DNA from: Bradyrhizobium diazoefficiens
Lineage (GTDB): Bacteria; Pseudomonadota; Alphaproteobacteria; Rhizobiales; Xanthobacteraceae
Reading direction: 5' to 3'
NCBI RefSeq assembly: GCF_016616885.1
Contig: NZ_CP067102.1
Location: forward strand, 2,136,501-2,200,500
DNA length: 64,000 nucleotides
The translations under genes and the position numbers were made by a program. Under the pieces are notes generated by a model. It did not search any database. It was not told the DNA's origin and saw only the letters and a program-made list of their open reading frames with translations. Positions 60,518-64,000 of this stretch are shown here, piece by piece; position 1 is the first letter of the stretch; each line of letters begins with the position of its first letter.

Positions 60518-61030
60518 CTATCGCTCAGGCGAGAGCATCCGGCCGATCAGATAATCGAGGGAGACGCGCCCCGGTCCGTAGGCCATGATGCCGAGGGCCA
60601 TCGCCGCCCAGGTGATATGCACCGGCCAGCCGTCGGGCACCGTGAGCTCGACGATCACCGTCATGAACAGCAGCCCAAGCGCAGCGAACCGCGTGCCGAG
60701 GCCCAGGACGAGCAGAATCGGAAACATGATCTCGCCGCACCCTGAGAGAAAAGCCATCACCGCTGGCGCGGGATAATGATAGGGGCCGCCCGGCAGATGC
60801 AGCGTGAATTCGTCGGTGAATAGCGTCACCGCGGTATCATTCAGCTTGAGGAAGCCGCCCCATTTCAGGATGCCCGAGCGCCAGAACGGCACGGCCAACG
60901 CCAGCCGCAGCACGAGCTGGACCAGCGAGGGGGCAGCGATCGCCTGCACCAGATGATTGGCCTTATCGACGAGAAGTCCGAGCGGCGGCAGGCTTCCATC
61001 TGTCGACATGCGTTGGTCCGTGATCATCAT
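60518..61030 (-). CDS. DoxX-family membrane protein, last gene of the bufferin operon
   Basis: The protein has 170 residues with four membrane helices. The DoxX pattern is visible: LVLRLALAVPFWRSGILKWGGF, YPAPAVMAFLSGCGEIMFPILLVLGLGTRFAALGLLFM (given in part: FLSGCGEIMFPILL). The start overlaps the stop of bufC1. DoxX proteins often accompany DUF2282-DUF692-DUF2063 genes; a role in electron supply or membrane-side support for bufferin maturation or export has been proposed, but it is not settled. Confidence 0.88.
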   Translation of the reverse strand: MMITDQRMSTDGSLPPLGLLVDKANHLVQAIAAPSLVQLVLRLALAVPFWRSGILKWGGFLKLNDTAVTLFTDEFTLHLPGGPYHYPAPAVMAFLSGCGEIMFPILLVLGLGTRFAALGLLFMTVIVELTVPDGWPVHITWAAMALGIMAYGPGRVSLDYLIGRMLSPER

Positions 61031-61803
61031 GCGTCTCCGAAGCCAATTGCGCTGAATGCGCCGGCCTCGATCAGACCGGCAATGTTGGCGGCGATGTCGA
61101 AGTCAGACGATGTGTTCAGTGCGGATGCCGCGGCATCGCCGAGCGACCGACCCTCCGTCAGGCAGGTCGCAAAGACGGCGCCGCTGGGAGGCAAGTGCCG
61201 CACGATGACATCGAACCCGGGCCGCGTGATCAGCGCATCCTCGGGCGTGGAAGCGTCGATGCGGCCTACGGGCGCGCTGTCGCGGTTGGCGGCAAAGATC
61301 GTCACCGCTGAAAATTCCGAGCGCACGATCTGCGTGGCCGGGTGCGGCGTGAAAACGAGATCGGCCAGTCGCTCCGGCACGATCGCTGCGAGCTGCGCCG
61401 GCGCCAGCGGCGCCGCATCGCGGGCGTGATAGGCGTCGAGCCAGGCTCGCTCGATCCGGGCGACGTCGGCGAGCCAGGGCATCATCTGCGCGTGCTCGTA
61501 CCCCGCAATGAAGTCCGGAAAGCCGCGGCCATACTCGAACAAAAGCGGCGAGGTCGGCGGGCTCTCGCGAACATGGAAGCGCGCCATCGCGCGGAAGAAG
61601 TCGGTGCCGGTGATGCGCTGCACCGCCGGATAGATTGCGGCGAGCGCGTCGATCAGGCTCACGGTGACGTTGTTGCGATAGACATCGTAGCGCTTTCCAG
61701 CAGCCATGCCGTTCGGCCCGGTCACGACCGGCGGCGCGGCGCGCTTGGGATCCAGCAGCGCCGGCGCGAAGGCCTCGGCAAAGGAGACCGGCTCAGGCGG
61801 CAT
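61027..61803 (-). CDS. bufC1: DUF2063-family MNIO partner protein (BufC)
   Basis: The protein has 258 residues. The N-terminal DUF2063 domain is recognised from [53 protein letters not shown] and [18 protein letters not shown] (each given in part). Members of this family bind the precursor peptide and present it to the DUF692 (MNIO) enzyme. The start overlaps the 3' end of bufB1 by 11 bases, and its stop overlaps the doxX start, so the three are translationally coupled. The C-terminal half is the variable winged-helix-like part. Confidence 0.9.
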   Translation of the reverse strand: MPPEPVSFAEAFAPALLDPKRAAPPVVTGPNGMAAGKRYDVYRNNVTVSLIDALAAIYPAVQRITGTDFFRAMARFHVRESPPTSPLLFEYGRGFPDFIAGYEHAQMMPWLADVARIERAWLDAYHARDAAPLAPAQLAAIVPERLADLVFTPHPATQIVRSEFSAVTIFAANRDSAPVGRIDASTPEDALITRPGFDVIVRHLPPSGAVFATCLTEGRSLGDAAASALNTSSDFDIAANIAGLIEAGAFSAIGFGDA

Positions 61804-62710
61804 GACGGTCCTCCGCGGGCTCGGCGATCCCGCAGCGATCGAGGATCGCCTGTGCGGCCGCGGCTTCCGCCTGCAGGACCGGCCAATCCGGAATCTTGGA
61901 GTCCCACTCGATCAGCGTCGGCATTGGGCCGCAGCGCCGGATCACGATCTCGTAGAGTTTCCACACGGCGTCGGCGACCGGGCCGTCATGGCTGTCGATC
62001 AGGAGCGGCGCGCCGTCGTCGTCCGCCTGCTCGTCGTGCCCGGCAAGATGAATCTCGCCAACGCGCGACAGCGGAAAATCGGCGAGATAGTCGAGCGCGG
62101 AAAATCCATGATTGGTCGCCGATACGAACACATTGTTGATATCGAGCAGCAGGCCGCATCCGGTGCGCGCGGCGACGCTGCGGATGAAATCGGTCTCGCT
62201 CATCGTCGTTTCGGTGAAGGCGAGATAGGTCGACGGGTTTTCCAGCAGGATCGGACGCCGGATCGCCTCCTGCATCTGGTCGATGTGATCGCAGACGTGA
62301 CGCAGTGTCGCCTCGGTGTAGGGCAGCGGCAGCAGGTCGTTGAAAAAGCTGATCTCATGGGTCGACCAGGCCAGATGCTCGGACACCATGGCCGGCTGAT
62401 AGCGCGCCACCAGGCCGCGGAAGCGGGCGAGGTGCGCCTTGTCGAGTGGCTGCGGTCCGCCGATCGACATGCAGACGCCGTGCAGCGAGAGCGGATGGTC
62501 GCGACGGATCGCTTCCAGCGCGCGGTGTGGTGGCCCGCCCGCGCCCATGTAATTCTCGGCATGGACCTCGAAGAAGCCGCGCTGCGGGCCATTGGCGAGG
62601 ATGGCGGCGAGGTGCTCGTGCTTGAAGCTGGTGCCGGCGACGCCGCCGATTGGCATCGGAAAGCGGAGGGGCATGGGTGTGGACAGGACAGGCCCGGCCG
62701 CTATGTTCAT
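61793..62710 (-). CDS. bufB1: DUF692 multinuclear non-haem iron oxidase (MNIO, BufB)
   Basis: The protein has 305 residues. The DUF692 TIM barrel has the iron-ligand segments [53 protein letters not shown] and [10 protein letters not shown], with conserved His, Glu and Asp residues all present. MNIO enzymes oxidise Cys side chains in ribosomally made peptides; BufB-type members convert Cys in bufferin precursors to thiooxazole groups. It lies 45 bases after the DUF2282 precursor gene and overlaps bufC1, as in the described operons. Confidence 0.93.
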   Translation of the reverse strand: MNIAAGPVLSTPMPLRFPMPIGGVAGTSFKHEHLAAILANGPQRGFFEVHAENYMGAGGPPHRALEAIRRDHPLSLHGVCMSIGGPQPLDKAHLARFRGLVARYQPAMVSEHLAWSTHEISFFNDLLPLPYTEATLRHVCDHIDQMQEAIRRPILLENPSTYLAFTETTMSETDFIRSVAARTGCGLLLDINNVFVSATNHGFSALDYLADFPLSRVGEIHLAGHDEQADDDGAPLLIDSHDGPVADAVWKLYEIVIRRCGPMPTLIEWDSKIPDWPVLQAEAAAAQAILDRCGIAEPAEDRHAA

Positions 62711-62755
62711 GTTGCTCCTCCGCTTTCCTGCTTGGCGATGTTCCGGTTTGGAATC

Positions 62756-63061
62756 TCAGACCGGCTTCAGCGAGCCCTTCTTGCCGTTCGGCAGATCGAT
62801 GCTGGTGCAGGTGCCGCCCTGGACGAATTTCCAGGCATTGCCCTGGAAGTCGGTGGTCGAGGTGCCCTGGCAGGTCGTGCCCGGCCCGGCCGCGCAATCG
62901 TTCTGGCCCTTCAGCGCGACGCCAAAGCACTTCTCCTTCTTGGCGGCCATGGCCGCATCGCCTTCGGCCTTGGTGAGCGGGGCGGCGGTCGCGAGAGTGG
63001 CAAGCGCGGTCGACATGGCGCCGGCGAGAGCGAGCGTGGTGATGGCAAGTTTGGCAGACAT
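62756..63061 (-). CDS. bufA1: DUF2282-family bufferin precursor (BufA1)
   Basis: The protein has 101 residues from ATG 63061, set by the ribosome site CAGGAGAATCTCG. A Sec-type leader ([23 protein letters not shown]) precedes the bufferin core with four Cys: [22 protein letters not shown] and GGTC near the end. This matches the DUF2282 pattern of copper-binding bufferins, whose middle Cys are modified by BufB. The product is exported and binds copper in the periplasm, buffering the metal. It is the first gene of the operon, preceded by a candidate sigma-F-type promoter. Confidence 0.93.
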   Translation of the reverse strand: MSAKLAITTLALAGAMSTALATLATAAPLTKAEGDAAMAAKKEKCFGVALKGQNDCAAGPGTTCQGTSTTDFQGNAWKFVQGGTCTSIDLPNGKKGSLKPV

Positions 63062-63117
63062 CGAGATTCTCCTGTTCAAGATTGCATCGCTTGGCAAGCG
63101 AGGCGCGCATTGTCCGG

Positions 63118-63143
63118 TTCGGTCAGCGCTCGGCTTGCGTTAC
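63118..63143 (-). promoter_or_regulatory. Candidate ECF sigma-F-type promoter of the bufferin operon
   Basis: On the minus strand GTAACG (63143-63138), 16 bases, then CGAA (63121-63118). The Caulobacter sigma-F promoter, which drives the homologous heavy-metal-responsive operon, is reported as GTAACC-N16-CGAA, so this fits with one mismatch and exact spacing. The -10 element ends 56 bases before the bufA1 ATG. No sigma-F gene is in the window. Confidence 0.6.
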
Positions 63144-63380
63144 CGATCGAGCCGATCACGAGTTCGTGAGACGGTTGGATGGGTGCACAGACCGTTCGCT
63201 TGGGCCGGTATTTGCGGGCAAAACGCGCGGCGAGGCCAATGCCTGGGCGCTATCGAGACGTTAGCGGCAGAGCATTGGCGGCGCATGGCGCTTGCGACAC
63301 GTAACGAACGCACGCGCGCCACGTAGAGCGATGGCAGGAGATCTGGCCGGTCGCGGCTTCGCCGGAGCACGGAAACCACG
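63144..63380. other. Intergenic region between the bufferin operon and the sensor gene
   Basis: I see no gene in this stretch. It must contain the promoter of the plus-strand gene at 63381. No clear repeats or operator palindromes were seen. Confidence 0.4.
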
Positions 63381-64000
63381 ATGAACGTTGATCCCGCACG
63401 GCACCTTCACGCGCTCGCCCGGTTGACGGTCAGCATCCGTCTCGCCGTCTCCGCGCTGGTGCTGGCCGCGATCCTGCTGACGGCAGCGCTCTCCAGCCTG
63501 CTGTGGTGGCGGACGGCGGAGGCGACCAGCCGGCAGCTTGCCTCGACCATCAACGAGCAGATCGTGGCGGCGGTCCGCAAGGAGGTTGCGGCCATCGTCG
63601 ACGAGGCGCGCGCCGCGCACACCGCGATCCGCACCCTGTTCCTCCAGAACGTGCTCGACACCCGCGAAGCCGACAAGCGCGAATTCGTGTTCCTGTCGCA
63701 GCTGCAATCGCAGGCGACGATCTCCTGGGTCGCCTTCGGCTGGCCCGATGGCTCGTTCTTCGCCGCGCACAAGCTCGGCGATCGGCGCCTGGAGATGATG
63801 GAGATTTCCCTGGCCGATCATCCGGGCGAGCGCCGCGTCGATGAATACGACGTCGTGCCCGGCGATATCGAATTCGCCAATCGCCGCTTCGAGCCGACCG
63901 GATTCCGCGTCGCCGATCAGGCCTGGTTCAAGGCCGGGCTCGCCGCGGACGACCCGCAATGGTTCAGGGTCATGGACCATCCGACCGGCCAGCGGCCGTC
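63381..64000 (+). CDS. Membrane sensor protein with extracytoplasmic domain, cut by the window edge
   Basis: The frame is open from ATG 63381 to the window end (206 codons). ATG is preceded by GGAAA. A single membrane helix (LAVSALVLAAILLTAALSSLLWW, given in part: LVLAAILLTAALSSLL, about residues 26-41) is followed by a long helical, probably periplasmic segment (TSRQLASTINEQIVAAVRKEV, given in part) and a Cache-like sensor fold (TISWVAFGWPDGSFFAAHKLG, given in part: ISWVAFGWPDGSFF). This is the beginning of a receptor such as an adenylate cyclase or histidine kinase. The output domain is beyond the window, so the class is unknown. Confidence 0.75.
   Translation, partial: MNVDPARHLHALARLTVSIRLAVSALVLAAILLTAALSSLLWWRTAEATSRQLASTINEQIVAAVRKEVAAIVDEARAAHTAIRTLFLQNVLDTREADKREFVFLSQLQSQATISWVAFGWPDGSFFAAHKLGDRRLEMMEISLADHPGERRVDEYDVVPGDIEFANRRFEPTGFRVADQAWFKAGLAADDPQWFRVMDHPTGQRP

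Noticed and set aside
1..64000. CRISPR arrays, tRNA or rRNA genes
   Set aside because: No regularly spaced direct repeats, and no tRNA or rRNA signatures were recognised on either strand.

Overview
This window reads as chromosomal DNA of a Bradyrhizobium-like alphaproteobacterium (family Nitrobacteraceae). The evidence is strong GC bias with GC-rich third positions, protein relatives I recognise as bradyrhizobial (small DUF6894-type proteins, XRE-cupin regulators, a SAM-cyclase-AAA-TPR protein), and several palindromic intergenic repeats that I remember from Bradyrhizobium and Rhodopseudomonas genomes. I see no rRNA, tRNA or CRISPR array.

Layout. (1) 1-7.6 kb is accessory: the end of a tyrosine recombinase and an IS91-type transposase, then a tetR-eamA pair with matching operators lying between two direct copies of a methyltransferase sequence (one intact gene, one truncated fragment), then about 1.1 kb of repeats and decayed sequence, and an orphan secreted protein ended by a strong hairpin. 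(2) 7.7-10.3 kb: a small membrane protein and flhA. (3) 10.7-15.1 kb: a minus-strand copper operon (His-rich protein, lipoprotein, TolC-like protein with an in-frame TAG, multicopper oxidase, cupredoxin, CusF-like protein). (4) 15.2-21.7 kb: an MFS transporter, a DUF4864 protein, a TetR regulator and a three-subunit molybdenum hydroxylase whose FAD subunit is frameshifted. (5) 21.9-31.3 kb: an amine/D-amino-acid catabolic region with two XRE-cupin regulators, omega-transaminase, DadA, a polar amino acid ABC transporter, a PuuB-like oxidase and a leaderless gamma-glutamyltransferase. An acetylpolyamine-amidohydrolase-like gene at 35.4 kb fits the same theme. (6) 32.3-35.2 kb: a periplasmic dehydrogenase with cytochrome c and an overlapping beta-propeller protein. 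(7) 36.5-45.2 kb: a minus-strand NRPS cluster (A-T-C-A-T-C synthetase, small lysine-rich protein, PPTase, LLM flavin oxidoreductase), divergent from a 1152-residue SAM/adenylate cyclase/AAA/TPR regulator. (8) 48.8-52 kb: a PCMT-like methyltransferase, GH10 xylanase and glycosyltransferase. (9) 52.3-57.4 kb: a complete Liv-type ABC operon. (10) 57.8-60.2 kb: an L,D-transpeptidase and a methyltransferase. (11) 60.5-63.1 kb: a bufferin operon (bufA1-bufB1-bufC1-doxX) preceded by a sequence fitting the Caulobacter sigma-F promoter. The window ends inside a membrane sensor gene.

Themes. There are two independent copper-handling systems (periplasmic oxidation/efflux and bufferin). Nitrogen acquisition from amines and amino acids dominates the middle. 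The most open-ended locus is the NRPS: a CoA-ligase-like loading module, a second adenylation domain that lacks the usual alpha-amino-binding Asp, and a terminal condensation domain with no thioesterase. Together these point to an unusual acyl-amide product. Two genes in otherwise intact operons are broken (TolC-like and molybdenum hydroxylase FAD subunit), which means either recent decay or sequencing error.
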